Below are positions 34,756 to 43,772 of a DNA stretch of 64,000 nucleotides, one piece after another. Source of the stretch: DASWJS01 sp036397035 (GTDB taxonomy: Bacteria > Actinomycetota > AC-67). Within the stretch, counting starts at the first letter, position 1. Every line of letters starts with the position of its first letter. The stretch lies in assembly GCA_036397035.1 (NCBI GenBank), contig DASWJS010000010.1:62001-126000 (forward strand), written 5' to 3'. The notes under the pieces were generated by a model. The model ran no database searches. It worked only from the letters and a program-made list of their open reading frames with translations, and was not told the origin of the DNA. A program made the position numbers and the translations under genes.

Positions 34756-35247
34756 TCACGCACCCAGATCGGGGGGCAATCGCTTCATGAAGGCCACCAC
34801 CCTGCCGTAGACCGGCCCCTCAACCGCCTCAGGAGACTCATGCTCGATGTCCTCCTCGCGGCCTAGCTTGCTCGTCCATCGCCCGTCCGTCAGCTGGCGG
34901 GCCGCATGAGTCACCTGGCCTTGGGCGTCTGCATAGAATGCAATCTTCTCGAATCCACGCTCAAGCTCACCATCTTCGCAACGGGAATACCCGAGTTCCA
35001 TGAAGGTAGCCACAAATACACCAAGCGCCGCCGAAGTCGCAGCATTCACTGGCCAGTAGTAAGGCGGGATCTTTGGAAAGGGCCACCACCAACGACGGGA
35101 ATCTCCCGCCGCCCATGCAATGCAGTTGTAGTCCGGAGAACGCAGGCTAGTCACATGGCCGCTTCCCTGTAGATTCGGGAAGTCCACGAAGTCGAATGGA
35201 GGAGGGGTCAGCTGACCAAGCCCTCCGAACGACCCCACGTCAACCAC
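34756..35247 (-). CDS. Hypothetical protein with CIAWA motif (DUF7689-like)
   Basis: A 163-residue cytoplasmic protein from a GTG start. The core YNCIAWAAGDSRRWWWP with a second aromatic block YYWPV is reminiscent of DUF7689 proteins, whose Cys-His-type arrangement suggests a papain-like or NlpC-like fold; that assignment is from memory. The rest is acidic (RWTSKLGREEDIEHE). It overlaps the preceding gene by 40 nt, suggesting an operon of two. Base composition is more AT-rich than the flanking housekeeping genes. No function is known. Confidence 0.7.
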   Translation of the reverse strand: MVDVGSFGGLGQLTPPPFDFVDFPNLQGSGHVTSLRSPDYNCIAWAAGDSRRWWWPFPKIPPYYWPVNAATSAALGVFVATFMELGYSRCEDGELERGFEKIAFYADAQGQVTHAARQLTDGRWTSKLGREEDIEHESPEAVEGPVYGRVVAFMKRLPPDLGA

Positions 35248-35606
35248 GCATCCGTAGCTTCGCTCACCGTTTCACTACCATCTGCCGGACTAGCCCGCGT
35301 CAAGGCTTGGAGCGCCCAAAACCAATGATTAGGTTCTGCCCTCATTCTCTCAAGAATGAGAGGCACAACATTCGGACCTAGTCCGATGATCTGTTGGTAG
35401 GCGTCATGAAGAATCATCTCGTGGAGAGAGGAGCAAGTGGCAGTTTCGCGCTCCCAGCGATCAACCAGCTTCTCAAACTCCTGAACTATGCCCGGCTCCT
35501 CGACTCGGATGATGCTCTTAGGGGGCACGCTCCGGATCGTTGCCCACCCAACGTCCTCATATTGTAACTCCCGCCAAGCCAAGCTCTTGGTTGAAACACG
35601 GTTCAC
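35208..35606 (-). CDS. Hypothetical helical protein paired with the CIAWA protein
   Basis: A 132-residue protein from a GTG preceded by a G-rich ribosome-binding site (seven G about 5 nt upstream). A longer version from an ATG at 35675 would add 23 residues of poor quality. The C-terminal half (HDAYQQIIGLGPNVVPLILE, HWFWALQALT, AWLTWG) is helical with conserved aromatics, and resembles unnamed proteins I have seen next to CIAWA-type genes. Possible two-gene module of toxin-antitoxin or defence type, but nothing proves it. Confidence 0.65.
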   Translation of the reverse strand: MNRVSTKSLAWRELQYEDVGWATIRSVPPKSIIRVEEPGIVQEFEKLVDRWERETATCSSLHEMILHDAYQQIIGLGPNVVPLILERMRAEPNHWFWALQALTRASPADGSETVSEATDAWLTWGRSEGLVS

Positions 35607-35678
35607 ATGGCCCCCCCCACCTGTGCGATGTGGGCGGGTCGGTTGAGTCAATCGATCAAGGCGTGGAAGTGGCACGAG

Positions 35679-36353
35679 TCATTCCTCCAAGTCATCCTCT
35701 ACACGGAACCTCGTGATCGCTGCAGCATCAGTTAGTCCCTCAAGGGCCTTGGACTTGTTCTCGGCACGTTCAATCACCTTCTTCAGTTCCGAAATGTCCT
35801 GATCGTCCAGCCCAAAGAACGCTGATTCCATTTCCCCGTTTCGGACATAGTCGACCTTGAGGGTATGAACCAGCACGACTCCAAGCGGTGTGGCCGGATC
35901 ATCAGCAAACACGGGCCTCAGATCGGTGATGATCCTGGATGAGTGATAGATCCTGTCGAATTCGGTCGCAACGTCAAAGCTCTTCCCGACTGCCAAGACA
36001 GAGGGCACAGACAACAACCTCGACAAGATCTCACGCAGGCTGGTGCGCTGCCTTGTTTTCAACTCAAGATCTCGCGATCCAGCTACACCCTCGGCGAGTT
36101 CGGCCAGCTTCCACGCGTGAAATCTGGACTGCCCGGCAAGAGACAAGAGAACCTGAATCACCTCAGCGCTTCTCTCCTTGAAGCCCTCTGGAAGAGACGC
36201 CTCGGCTGCTCGAGCGAAGTTGCGTACCCGCAGGATGGGCGTGGGCACAGCCTTCAGAGCTTTCTCAAGGCCGTCCGCTTGCTCGGCGTTCAGCTCAGCC
36301 AGTAGCTTGAGCACCGGACGATGCGCCTGTGGCACGCTCAACCCGCTCATCAT
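35679..36353 (-). CDS. Hypothetical protein, predominantly helical
   Basis: About 224 residues from one of two adjacent ATG codons (36353, 36350); GGGGAGG lies 2-5 nt before them, which decides against a start further upstream. The sequence has no signal peptide or membrane helix. An N-terminal helical part (HRPVLKLLAELNAEQADGLEKALKA) is followed by a region with beta-like segments (GVVLVHTLKVDYV) and an acidic C-terminus. No family recognised. It lies upstream of the two-gene CIAWA module and downstream of tRNA-Ser(CGA); AT-rich codons point to acquisition. Confidence 0.65.
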   Translation of the reverse strand: MMSGLSVPQAHRPVLKLLAELNAEQADGLEKALKAVPTPILRVRNFARAAEASLPEGFKERSAEVIQVLLSLAGQSRFHAWKLAELAEGVAGSRDLELKTRQRTSLREILSRLLSVPSVLAVGKSFDVATEFDRIYHSSRIITDLRPVFADDPATPLGVVLVHTLKVDYVRNGEMESAFFGLDDQDISELKKVIERAENKSKALEGLTDAAAITRFRVEDDLEE

Positions 36354-36495
36354 GGCCTCCCCAAACAGTACAATCGATCCTCTGCGGTCCAACCGAGCGC
36401 GGTGTCCACCCCCTTCAGCAAGCTTCTTTCGTCAGGCTCAAACCGCAGTTCGGAATCGACGAACCGTACCATGAGCAGTGGCCCTGCCGTCGTCG

Positions 36496-36584
36496 CGGAG
36501 AGGGGGGGATTTGAACCCCCGAGGGACGTCACCGCCCCTAGACGCTTTCGAGGCGCCCCGATTCGGCCACTCTCGCACCTCTCC
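36496..36584 (-). tRNA. tRNA-Ser(CGA)
   Basis: Acceptor GGAGAGG/CCTCTCC with discriminator G, anticodon stem GGCGC/GCGTC (one G-U) around CTCGAAA (anticodon CGA), long variable arm and T-arm GGGGGTTCAAATCCCCC. No CCA encoded. It lies downstream of tadA. Confidence 0.95.
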
Positions 36585-36625
36585 GGCGCGGAGCCTACCA
36601 GGATGGCCCGCGCGCCTCGGGCGCG

Positions 36626-37111
36626 TTACTTCGAGCGACGGTCCTCGAAGAAGCTGCGCAGCAGGCGCGACGCTTCTTCTTGGTACACGCCGGTCGTGAC
36701 CTCGATCCGGTGGTTCAAGCGTGGGTCGCGAACGATGTCGTAGAGCGAGCCGACGGCGCCGGCCTTGGGGTCCATGGTCGCGATGACGAGTCGCTCGACG
36801 CGCGCCAGGACGAGCGCGCCCGCGCACATCACGCACGGCTCGAGCGTCACGTAGACCGTGCAGCCGGTCAGACGCCAGGACCCAGAGCGCGCGGCCGCCC
36901 GGCGAAGGGCGACGATCTCGGCGTGCGCGCTCGGGTCGTTGCTCAGCTCGCGCTCGTTGAAGGCCGAGGACAGCACGTGCCCCTGCTTGGCCACGACGCA
37001 CCCGACGGGCACGTCGCCGTGCCGAAGGGCCGTGCGGGCCTCGGACAGGGCCGCGGCCATGAAGTAGCGGTCGCCGTCCTCGGGGGCGGTTCCCGGCTCG
37101 CCGTCGCGCAT
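36626..37111 (-). CDS. tadA: tRNA(adenine34) deaminase TadA
   Basis: A 161-residue zinc deaminase that converts A34 to inosine in tRNA-Arg(ACG), essential for decoding CGN codons. The zinc site HAEIVALRRAA and PCVMCAGALVLARV are intact, with the catalytic Glu in HAE. The start chosen is the ATG at 37111, since earlier in-frame codons encode a poor extension. Its only expected substrate, tRNA-Arg(ACG), lies in the same window at 51,574. Confidence 0.93.
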   Translation of the reverse strand: MRDGEPGTAPEDGDRYFMAAALSEARTALRHGDVPVGCVVAKQGHVLSSAFNERELSNDPSAHAEIVALRRAAARSGSWRLTGCTVYVTLEPCVMCAGALVLARVERLVIATMDPKAGAVGSLYDIVRDPRLNHRIEVTTGVYQEEASRLLRSFFEDRRSK

Positions 37112-37424
37112 CTCAGCAGGGCGCGCGCCGACCGGGTGCAGGTGCCTGCGTACCTCTTCCCCCACGCTCCAAGCTCTCCTCTTCGGGCCCACAAGTCGAG
37201 CGGATGGTCGTCGTGCGACGGAGACCTTGATACTGAGAAGGTAGCGCGACCGCCTGACGGTCGAGTGTTCGGCACCGGAAATACTATTCCTCTCGCGGGT
37301 TCCCGAAGTATCGAATCTGGTCCACGCAGCGCGTTCGACGCAGGACAGTCCGTCCAGGGACGGCGGGGGCGCTCGCCACCCTCCGCGCCCGCCGGCTTCC
37401 GCGAGCGCCGGCGCGCCGGCAGGG
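37112..37424. other. Intergenic region between tadA and the M16 peptidase pair
   Basis: About 313 nt without a credible gene. It should contain the tadA promoter (an AT-rich patch TACTTCGGGAAC and TAGTATTT around 37,285-37,320 on the minus strand is a candidate) and, near 37,388-37,420, GC-rich complementary GCCGGC blocks that could terminate the peptidase transcript. Confidence 0.4.
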
Positions 37425-38783
37425 CTACTCGTCGTCGGCGACGACCGCGACCTCGCCGAGGCCGGCCGCGCGCACCTGGTCGGCCACCTGCGAAGCGTCC
37501 CCGACGATGACGGCGCGCGCGTCGGCCGGGCGCAGCGACCGCTTGGCGACGGCGTTGACCTCTTCCAGGGTCACGCCCGCCAGCATCGCGTTTTCCGCGT
37601 CGTAGTGATCGTCGGGCAGGTCGAAGACGACGATGTTGGTCAGCAGCGACGCGATCTGCTGCGCGGTCTCGTTGCGGAGCGGGAAGACCCCGATCAGGTA
37701 GTCGCGCGCGGTCTCCAGCTCTTCCTGCGTGAGACCGTCGGCCTGGATGGTCGCGAAGCCCTCCGCCAGGATCGCCAGCGAATCGCCGGTGTTCGGGGCC
37801 TGGACCGGCGTCCACTGGTAGAGCACGCCGTAGTTTCGGTTGGACTCCAGCGAGCCGCGCACGCCGTAGGTGTAGCCCTTCTCCTCGCGAATGATCATGT
37901 TCATCCGCGAGTTGAACAGGCCGGCGAAAACCTCCTCGACCAGGTTGAGCAGTGGGCGGTCGGCGTCGCTCATCGTCAGGCTCGAATGGCCGTAGACGAT
38001 GTCGGACTGGACCGAGCCCGGCCGGTCGATCAGCGTGACGGCGGGACCGCCGGTGGCGTCGACGGCCGGCGCGGGCGCGCGATCCGGTTCGGGCGCCGAC
38101 CAGTCGCCGAGCAGCGACCCGGCGACCGCTTCGGCGTCGAACCCGTCGAGGTCCCCGGCGACGATCAGCGTCGCAGCGCCCGGTGTCGCGTGGCCGCCGA
38201 AGAAGGCAGCGACGTCCTCGCGCGTGAGCGCCGCGACGGTCTCCGGCTCGCCCTCGCGGGCGCGCGCGTACGGCGAGCCCTCGGCGAAGGTCACCTTCGG
38301 GAAGCCGAGCAGCGCGCGCATCCCGGAGTGCGCGCGCATCTGCTTGATCCGGTTCAGCCGCTCCTCGCGGAGCCGGTCGATCTCGGGGGGCGGAAAGCCA
38401 GGCGTGCGGACCACCTCCGCAAGCAGGCCGAGCGCGTCGGCCATCTTCGCCATCGGCGCGGTCGCGCCGACGAGCAACGCATCCCAGGCCGCGCGCGCGT
38501 CGACCTCCGCGCCGAGCCGTTCGACGGCGTCGGCGAACTCCGCAGGCCCGAGCCGTTCGGATCCTTCCGTGAGCGCGCCGGCGGCGAGCGCCGCGACGCC
38601 TCCCTTCGCCGGGTCCTCCAGCGCGGCGCCGGCCCCCAGGACGAGCTGCGCGCGCGCGAGCGGCTTGCCGGGCAGGTGGCAGGCGACGACCGTCACGCCG
38701 TTGGACAGCGTCGAGCGGGTGAACGCCGGGAACGAGAACGCCGTGGGCGGACCGGGGACGGGGCGGGTGGCGACGAGGGTCAT
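37425..38783 (-). CDS. M16-family peptidase, non-catalytic subunit
   Basis: A 452-residue insulinase-fold protein without the HXXEH zinc motif (the corresponding segment reads ALAAGALTEGSE), so it is the inactive partner of the next gene. The C-terminal M16 part (MNMIIREEKGYTYGVRGSLESN) with the Arg-Tyr pair that binds substrate termini is well preserved. Heterodimers of active and inactive M16 proteins form a chamber for unfolded peptides. The ATG overlaps the upstream stop by 4 nt. Confidence 0.88.
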   Translation of the reverse strand: MTLVATRPVPGPPTAFSFPAFTRSTLSNGVTVVACHLPGKPLARAQLVLGAGAALEDPAKGGVAALAAGALTEGSERLGPAEFADAVERLGAEVDARAAWDALLVGATAPMAKMADALGLLAEVVRTPGFPPPEIDRLREERLNRIKQMRAHSGMRALLGFPKVTFAEGSPYARAREGEPETVAALTREDVAAFFGGHATPGAATLIVAGDLDGFDAEAVAGSLLGDWSAPEPDRAPAPAVDATGGPAVTLIDRPGSVQSDIVYGHSSLTMSDADRPLLNLVEEVFAGLFNSRMNMIIREEKGYTYGVRGSLESNRNYGVLYQWTPVQAPNTGDSLAILAEGFATIQADGLTQEELETARDYLIGVFPLRNETAQQIASLLTNIVVFDLPDDHYDAENAMLAGVTLEEVNAVAKRSLRPADARAVIVGDASQVADQVRAAGLGEVAVVADDE

Positions 38784-40084
38784 GCGGCCTCCTCCGGCTC
38801 GAAGATGACGGTCGCGCGGTTGGGCTCGGCCAGGATCTCCGCGGCCGCGGCCGAGACTTCTTCCGCGCCGATGTCGAGCAACCGCGGGAGCGTCTGGTTG
38901 ATCCAGCCCGGGTCCCGATGGGTGATCGCGCACTCGGACAGCCGGTCGGCCGTGCCTGCGACCGTAGTGAAGTGCGCCTCGACGATCGCGCGCTCGACGC
39001 CGGCGCGGGCGCGAATCATCTCGTCTTCGGTCGGCGGCTCCTTCGCCAGCGACTCGAGCACCTCATAGAAGCCGGCCTCGGCGTCTTCGGTCGCGACTCC
39101 CGGCCGCGCGGTGATCCACCCGACGCACAGCGAGGACCCGGGCAGGTCAAGGAACGCGAACACCGTGTCCTGCGCGAGCCTGCGTTCCCGCACGAGCCGC
39201 TTGTAGATGCGGCTCCCCTTGCTCGCGCCGCCTTCGACGCCGGCGAGCACCGCGGCGGCCATCTGCGTCGCGTCGGCGAGCCGGGACCGCGCGTCCGGCG
39301 CGCGGAACCCCGCGTAGATGCGCGTGAGTGGGACGCGGTCCTTCACCAGCTCGCGGCTCGGCCCGAAGCCGGTCGCGATGGCCGCGTCCTTCGCGGCGGG
39401 GATGGCCGGGTTCGGCGGGATCCCGCCGAAGTACGCACGAACCCAGTCACGCGCCTGCGCCCGGTCGGCGTCGCCGACGATCGAGAGCACCGCGTTGTTC
39501 GGCGCGTAGTAGGTCCGGAAGAAGTCCTGCACGTCCTGAAGCGAGGCCGCCGAGAGGTCCTCCATCGAACCGATCGTCGGGTGGTGGTAGGGATGGCCGT
39601 CGGGGAACACGGCCGCCTGCATGCGCGGCAGCCACGTGCCGTAGGGCTGGTTGTCCTGCACCTGGCGCTTCTCGTTCTTCACCACGTCGCGCTGGTTGTC
39701 GAGCGTCTCCTGGCCGAGCGCGTCCAGCAGGCCGCCCATGCGGTCCGCCTCCAGCCAGAGCATCAGCTCGAGGTTGTTGGACGGCGCCCACTCGAAGTAG
39801 TTCGTGCGGTGAAGGGTCGTCGAGGCGTTCAGCGTGCCGCCCACGCGCTCGATCGCGCCGAAGTGCTCGCCCTTGGGGGCGTTGGCCGAGCCCTGGAACA
39901 TCATGTGCTCGAACAGGTGCGCGAGGCCGGTCTTGCCCGGCACCTCGCGGCCGGAGCCGACGTCGTACCAGAGGTTCACCGCGACGACCGGGACCAGGTG
40001 GTCCTCGCTCATCAGCAGCCGCAGCCCGTTGTCGAGCCGCTCGTCGCTGAACGCGAGGGAGGGCAGCGTCGAATCACCCGGCAT
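38780..40084 (-). CDS. M16-family zinc metallopeptidase, catalytic subunit
   Basis: A 434-residue peptidase with the inverted zinc motif HLFEH near residue 46 and the downstream Glu in WLEADRMGG about 76 residues later, so the active site is complete. Strand VVAVNLWYDVGSGREVPGKTG is typical. It probably degrades peptides, perhaps signal peptides or imported oligopeptides. It overlaps the preceding sulfotransferase-like gene by 11 nt and the following inactive subunit by 4 nt, so the three may be transcribed together. Confidence 0.92.
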   Translation of the reverse strand: MPGDSTLPSLAFSDERLDNGLRLLMSEDHLVPVVAVNLWYDVGSGREVPGKTGLAHLFEHMMFQGSANAPKGEHFGAIERVGGTLNASTTLHRTNYFEWAPSNNLELMLWLEADRMGGLLDALGQETLDNQRDVVKNEKRQVQDNQPYGTWLPRMQAAVFPDGHPYHHPTIGSMEDLSAASLQDVQDFFRTYYAPNNAVLSIVGDADRAQARDWVRAYFGGIPPNPAIPAAKDAAIATGFGPSRELVKDRVPLTRIYAGFRAPDARSRLADATQMAAAVLAGVEGGASKGSRIYKRLVRERRLAQDTVFAFLDLPGSSLCVGWITARPGVATEDAEAGFYEVLESLAKEPPTEDEMIRARAGVERAIVEAHFTTVAGTADRLSECAITHRDPGWINQTLPRLLDIGAEEVSAAAAEILAEPNRATVIFEPEEAA

Positions 40085-40772
40085 GTCGTTCCTCCCACGT
40101 CTCTTCGGCCCAGCCCTTGCGCTTCCGCTCGGCCTCGCAAATGTCGAGCAGCTCGTAATCGACCCGGTACCACCGCTTCAGCGTGCGCACCGCCTTGCGG
40201 TCGAGCGTCCTGTCCTCGGTCGGGTCGCCGCGGTGCGCCCGCTCGGGATCGCTGGGCAACTCGATCTCGCCCGGCAGCTCGAAGATCCCTTTGATGTTCT
40301 CCCAGTCCTGCGCGAGCGTCTCCTGTCGCGCGATGTAGGCGATGGAAGGCAGGCGCTTCTGAAACTCCGCCGCCGAGCCGAGCCAGTAGTCGTAGTGGCT
40401 CTTCACGTGCCGGATGCCGCGCATCGCCTTCTCGGCCGCCGCGCGCCGCTTGCGGCTCCAGCTCCCGAGCGCCTCGGCCAGCTCCTGCGGCGTGGGGAAG
40501 GTCTCGAACGCCTTCTTCTCCGGCGGCGTCCACTCGAACTCGTAGCGGGGAAGGCCCTTCCGCAGACGGCTGTAGAAGGAACTCGTGAAGCGTGCGATCG
40601 GGTCCCGCACGCTCACGATCGCGAAGTGGCCTTCGGGAACCTCGTCGAGGGTGTACCAATGTTTGTGCCGCCAGATCGGGCCGTACGGCGTCTTGATCCC
40701 CTTGGCCTGGACGAGCGCCGTCTTCAGGGCGGTGCCCCCCGTCTTGCCGATGTGGATCACGTGAACCGGCAC
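40074..40772 (-). CDS. Sulfotransferase-like protein (family 2 type)
   Basis: A 232-residue protein opening with the PAPS-binding loop HVIHIGKTGGTALKTAL, the 5'-phosphosulfate motif of sulfotransferase family 2. A second motif, FAIVSVRDPIARFTSSFY, holds the Arg and Ser that bind the 3'-phosphate. It would transfer sulfate from PAPS to a polysaccharide hydroxyl. One of four sulfotransferase-like genes here. It follows the next gene after 13 nt. Confidence 0.82.
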   Translation of the reverse strand: MPVHVIHIGKTGGTALKTALVQAKGIKTPYGPIWRHKHWYTLDEVPEGHFAIVSVRDPIARFTSSFYSRLRKGLPRYEFEWTPPEKKAFETFPTPQELAEALGSWSRKRRAAAEKAMRGIRHVKSHYDYWLGSAAEFQKRLPSIAYIARQETLAQDWENIKGIFELPGEIELPSDPERAHRGDPTEDRTLDRKAVRTLKRWYRVDYELLDICEAERKRKGWAEETWEERHAG

Positions 40773-40785
40773 CGCGCGCCCTTCC

Positions 40786-41583
40786 CTAGACGCCCGAGGT
40801 CACGGTCGTCGTACACCGCCGCGTGAGCACGTCGCGCGTGCGCTCGAAGGCTTCCTTCGCCCGCAGCAGGTCCTCCTCCGGGATCGTCACGTCCGCGTAC
40901 TCGTTGCGTTCCTTGACGATCTCGCCGGCGCCGATGAACTTCCCGGGGTCGCCGAAGCGCGGCTTGCCGGTCAGCTCGAAAGTCTCGTAGGTCGGCGCCA
41001 GCGGGTGCTTCAGCTCCAGGAAGCTCGACAAACCGGCGAGCACCGCGTCGGTGGAGTCGATCAGGCTGTCGGCTTCGAAGAACAGCGAGTGACGCGGACG
41101 AAGCTCCGCCAGCTCGACCAGACGATCGAGCCGCCGCACGTAGTAGCCGGCGGGGTCGGACTTCCAGTCGGTGCCCTCCCACCGGCTCTTGCGGTTCACC
41201 ATCGCCAGCGTGCTCTTGATGGTCATCTCCGGCTCGCGAACCATGAACACGCAGAAGACGTCGTCGCGCCGAAGGATCGCCGGATCGAGCTTGGCCTTGT
41301 TGTGCAGGATCTTGTCCAGGACGTAGCGGCCGCTCAGCCCGTCCTCAGCCTCGTGCGCCAGCCTGATCCGAAGGTCGAGCAGGTCGATCGAGGACCGATA
41401 GCTGGCGTGCTGCTCGATGTAGCCGGTGATGTCGGCGTTGCTGTGCAGGATGTGACACAGCAGGCTCGAGTAGCTGCGCATGTGGCTCAAGACGAACAGC
41501 GTGCGCCTCGGCTTCGCGAACTGGAAGGCGAAGCGCGCGCGCTGCACCCAGCCCCGCGCGCCCGACACCTCGAGTGCGTCCAT
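40786..41583 (-). CDS. Sulfotransferase-like protein
   Basis: A 265-residue protein. The N-terminal loop FVLSHMRSYSSLLCHILHSN replaces the usual GxxRSGTT pattern by SHMRSYSS, a variant seen in family members. FCVFMVREPEMTIKST fits the 3'-phosphate motif. A later segment (TYETFELTGKPRFGDPGKFI) may form the cap over the acceptor. It is divergent from the sulfotransferase gene at 41,666, with about 80 nt between their starts. Confidence 0.72.
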   Translation of the reverse strand: MDALEVSGARGWVQRARFAFQFAKPRRTLFVLSHMRSYSSLLCHILHSNADITGYIEQHASYRSSIDLLDLRIRLAHEAEDGLSGRYVLDKILHNKAKLDPAILRRDDVFCVFMVREPEMTIKSTLAMVNRKSRWEGTDWKSDPAGYYVRRLDRLVELAELRPRHSLFFEADSLIDSTDAVLAGLSSFLELKHPLAPTYETFELTGKPRFGDPGKFIGAGEIVKERNEYADVTIPEEDLLRAKEAFERTRDVLTRRCTTTVTSGV

Positions 41584-41665
41584 GTCCGCGCAAGTCTACT
41601 TGGTCCCCAACGCGGGCAATCGCGGGCGGCGACGGCGCCGGCCGCGTTCCGTACACTCGCATCCG

Positions 41666-42733
41666 ATGGCCAGGACCGCGGCTTCCCGCGACGCCGACCG
41701 GCGCTCCACGAGCGCCGAGATCGTGCGCGCCGCCGTGGACCGCCCCGTGTTCCTGGGCGGGTGCCCGCGCTCGGGAACGACCATGTTGCGAACGATGCTG
41801 CACTCCCATCCCGGCCTCGCCATCCCGCGCGAGACCGGCTTCGTGCTCGGCGCCGTGGAGGCCTTCGAGCGCTGGGGGGACCTGCGTGAGGAGCCGAACC
41901 GGCGGCGGCTCGTCGACTGGATGATCGGCACGCCGGAGCTGCACTTCCGGCGGCTGAAGCTCGACCGGGAGGCGGCGGGGGGCGCGCTCATGGCGGCGCC
42001 GCCGACGCTCGGCTCGATCCTGGGGACGGCCTTCGCCCTGTATGCCGAGCGCCACGGCGCGGCGCGGTGGGGCGACAAGCGACCCGGGTACGTCCTGGAG
42101 CTGGACGCCGTCTTCGCGCTGTTCCCGGACGTGCAGTTCGTGAGCATCGTGCGCGACCCGCGCGCCGTCGTGGCGTCCATGCGAACGCTCGGCTGGCTGG
42201 AAGCCTGGTACGACGGCACCGTGGCGGGCGGCGTCGACCGGTGGCTTCGCTCCGTCCGTTCGAGCCGCGCGGCGCTCGAGCGCTACCGCGCGGACCAGTT
42301 CTTCGAGCTGCGCTACGAGGACCTCGTCGAAGAGCCGGAGGCGAACCTGCTGGCGCTGTGCCGCTTCGCCGGGCTCGACGAGAACGGCGTCGGCGCGATG
42401 CTCGACTTCCAGCAGCGCGCCCGGGAGTTTCCCAAGCGCAAGCGGGCACGCTTCCATCCGAAGCTCGACCAGCCGGTGGCCAACGTCTCGAAGGATGCCT
42501 GGCGATCGATCCTGACGCCCGCGGAGGTCGCGCTGATCGAGCACGTCGCCGCACCCGAGATGGCGCGCTTCGGCTACGAGCCGGTGAGCGAGGACGCGCC
42601 GTCCGCGACGCTGCGGCTGAAGTGGGCCCGCCTGCAGTTCCGGCGCTGGCGCCGGCGGCGTCCCCGGACCGCGTCGCTGCCGCCGGGCGTCGCGGCGCGC
42701 ATCACCTCGGCGCAGCGCGCGTTGCCGGGCTGA
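41666..42733 (+). CDS. Sulfotransferase-like protein
   Basis: A 355-residue protein with the canonical PAPS loop FLGGCPRSGTTMLRTMLHSHP near residues 28-48 and the 3'-phosphate motif FVSIVRDPRAVVASM near 153. WGDKRPGY is the substrate-facing Lys-Arg segment. The C-terminus is strongly basic (FRRWRRRRPRT), likely for membrane or polymer contact. It is followed after 4 nt by the GT2 gene. ATG at 41666 is the first sensible start after the divergent promoter. Confidence 0.88.
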   Translation: MARTAASRDADRRSTSAEIVRAAVDRPVFLGGCPRSGTTMLRTMLHSHPGLAIPRETGFVLGAVEAFERWGDLREEPNRRRLVDWMIGTPELHFRRLKLDREAAGGALMAAPPTLGSILGTAFALYAERHGAARWGDKRPGYVLELDAVFALFPDVQFVSIVRDPRAVVASMRTLGWLEAWYDGTVAGGVDRWLRSVRSSRAALERYRADQFFELRYEDLVEEPEANLLALCRFAGLDENGVGAMLDFQQRAREFPKRKRARFHPKLDQPVANVSKDAWRSILTPAEVALIEHVAAPEMARFGYEPVSEDAPSATLRLKWARLQFRRWRRRRPRTASLPPGVAARITSAQRALPG

Positions 42734-42737
42734 GCCG

Positions 42738-43772
42738 ATGCGGCCGTTTCTATCCATCGTGCTTCCCTGCTACGAGGTCGAGCGGTACCTCCCCGAATGC
42801 CTGGACTCAATCCTGTCCCAGGACGCTCCCGGCATCGAGCTGATCGGCGTGGACGACTGCTCGCCCGATCGCTCCGGCGAGATCCTCGCGGTACGAGCAC
42901 ACCGCGACGCGCGCGTCTCGGTCGTCACGCTGCCGGAGAACTCCGGGCTGGGTCCGGCGCGGAACGCCGGGCTCGACGCCGCGCGAGGCGAGTACGTGAT
43001 GTTCGTCGACAGCGACGACACGCTGGTTCGCGGCGCGCTTCCCGCGATCGTCGAACGGCTGCGCGCGGTACGCCCGGACGTGCTCTTCTTCGACTACGTG
43101 CGCCGGTTCGACGACGGCAGGCAGATTCGCAACACCAAGCAGCACCTCTTCCGCGAGCCGTCGCCTCCCGAGACGTTCACCCTTGCCGAACGCCCGGCGG
43201 TGATGAACCTGATGATGGTCGCGTGGAACCGGGCGTTCCGGCGCGAGTTCCTCGTGGACCTCGGCGTGCGCTTTCGCCCGGGATTCTACGAGGACATTCC
43301 CGTGACGTACCCGGCGCTCATGGCGGCCGAGCGGATCGGCATGCTGGACCGGGTCTGCTACGCATATCGCCAGCGCGGGGACGAGGGGATCACGCGCCGG
43401 CCGAGCGGGCGCCACTTCGAGGTCTTCGACCAATACGAAGCCGTCTTCGCCTTCATGGACGAGCACCGCGCGGCGACCGACCGGTTCCGAGGTGAGATGT
43501 ACCGGCGGATGCTCCACCACTACTTCGTGATCCTCGGCCGTCCCGACCGCGTCATGCCCGGCGACCGCAAGCGCTTCTTCCTTCGCATGGCGCGCGACGC
43601 GCGGCGCTACCGGCCCCCCGGCTACCGGCACCCGGCCGGCAAGGAGGGTGTGCGACACCGGCTGGCCGAGCGGGGGTGGTATCGCCCGTACGCGACCGCG
43701 CACGCCATCCAGGCGGCGCGGATCAGGCGAGATCGGCTTCCCGTACGCGGGTCTCCCGACCGAGAAGCTTGA
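42738..43772 (+). CDS. Family 2 glycosyltransferase
   Basis: A 344-residue GT-A glycosyltransferase. LSIVLPCYEVERYLPECLDSIL at the start, DDCSPDRSGEIL and the DXD-like MFVDSDD near residue 96 bind the nucleotide sugar and metal. The rest (EDIPVTYPALMAAERIGMLDRVCYAYRQRG) is shared with the N-terminal half of the fusion protein at 44,664, so the two are paralogues. This one lacks the CDP-glycerol transferase module. Its 3' end overlaps the convergent sulfotransferase gene by 50 nt. Confidence 0.9.
   Translation: MRPFLSIVLPCYEVERYLPECLDSILSQDAPGIELIGVDDCSPDRSGEILAVRAHRDARVSVVTLPENSGLGPARNAGLDAARGEYVMFVDSDDTLVRGALPAIVERLRAVRPDVLFFDYVRRFDDGRQIRNTKQHLFREPSPPETFTLAERPAVMNLMMVAWNRAFRREFLVDLGVRFRPGFYEDIPVTYPALMAAERIGMLDRVCYAYRQRGDEGITRRPSGRHFEVFDQYEAVFAFMDEHRAATDRFRGEMYRRMLHHYFVILGRPDRVMPGDRKRFFLRMARDARRYRPPGYRHPAGKEGVRHRLAERGWYRPYATAHAIQAARIRRDRLPVRGSPDREA

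Noticed and set aside
37112..37424. Hidden tRNA or small RNA between tadA and the peptidases
   Set aside because: No T-arm consensus or cloverleaf could be found; only GC-rich complementary blocks compatible with a terminator.
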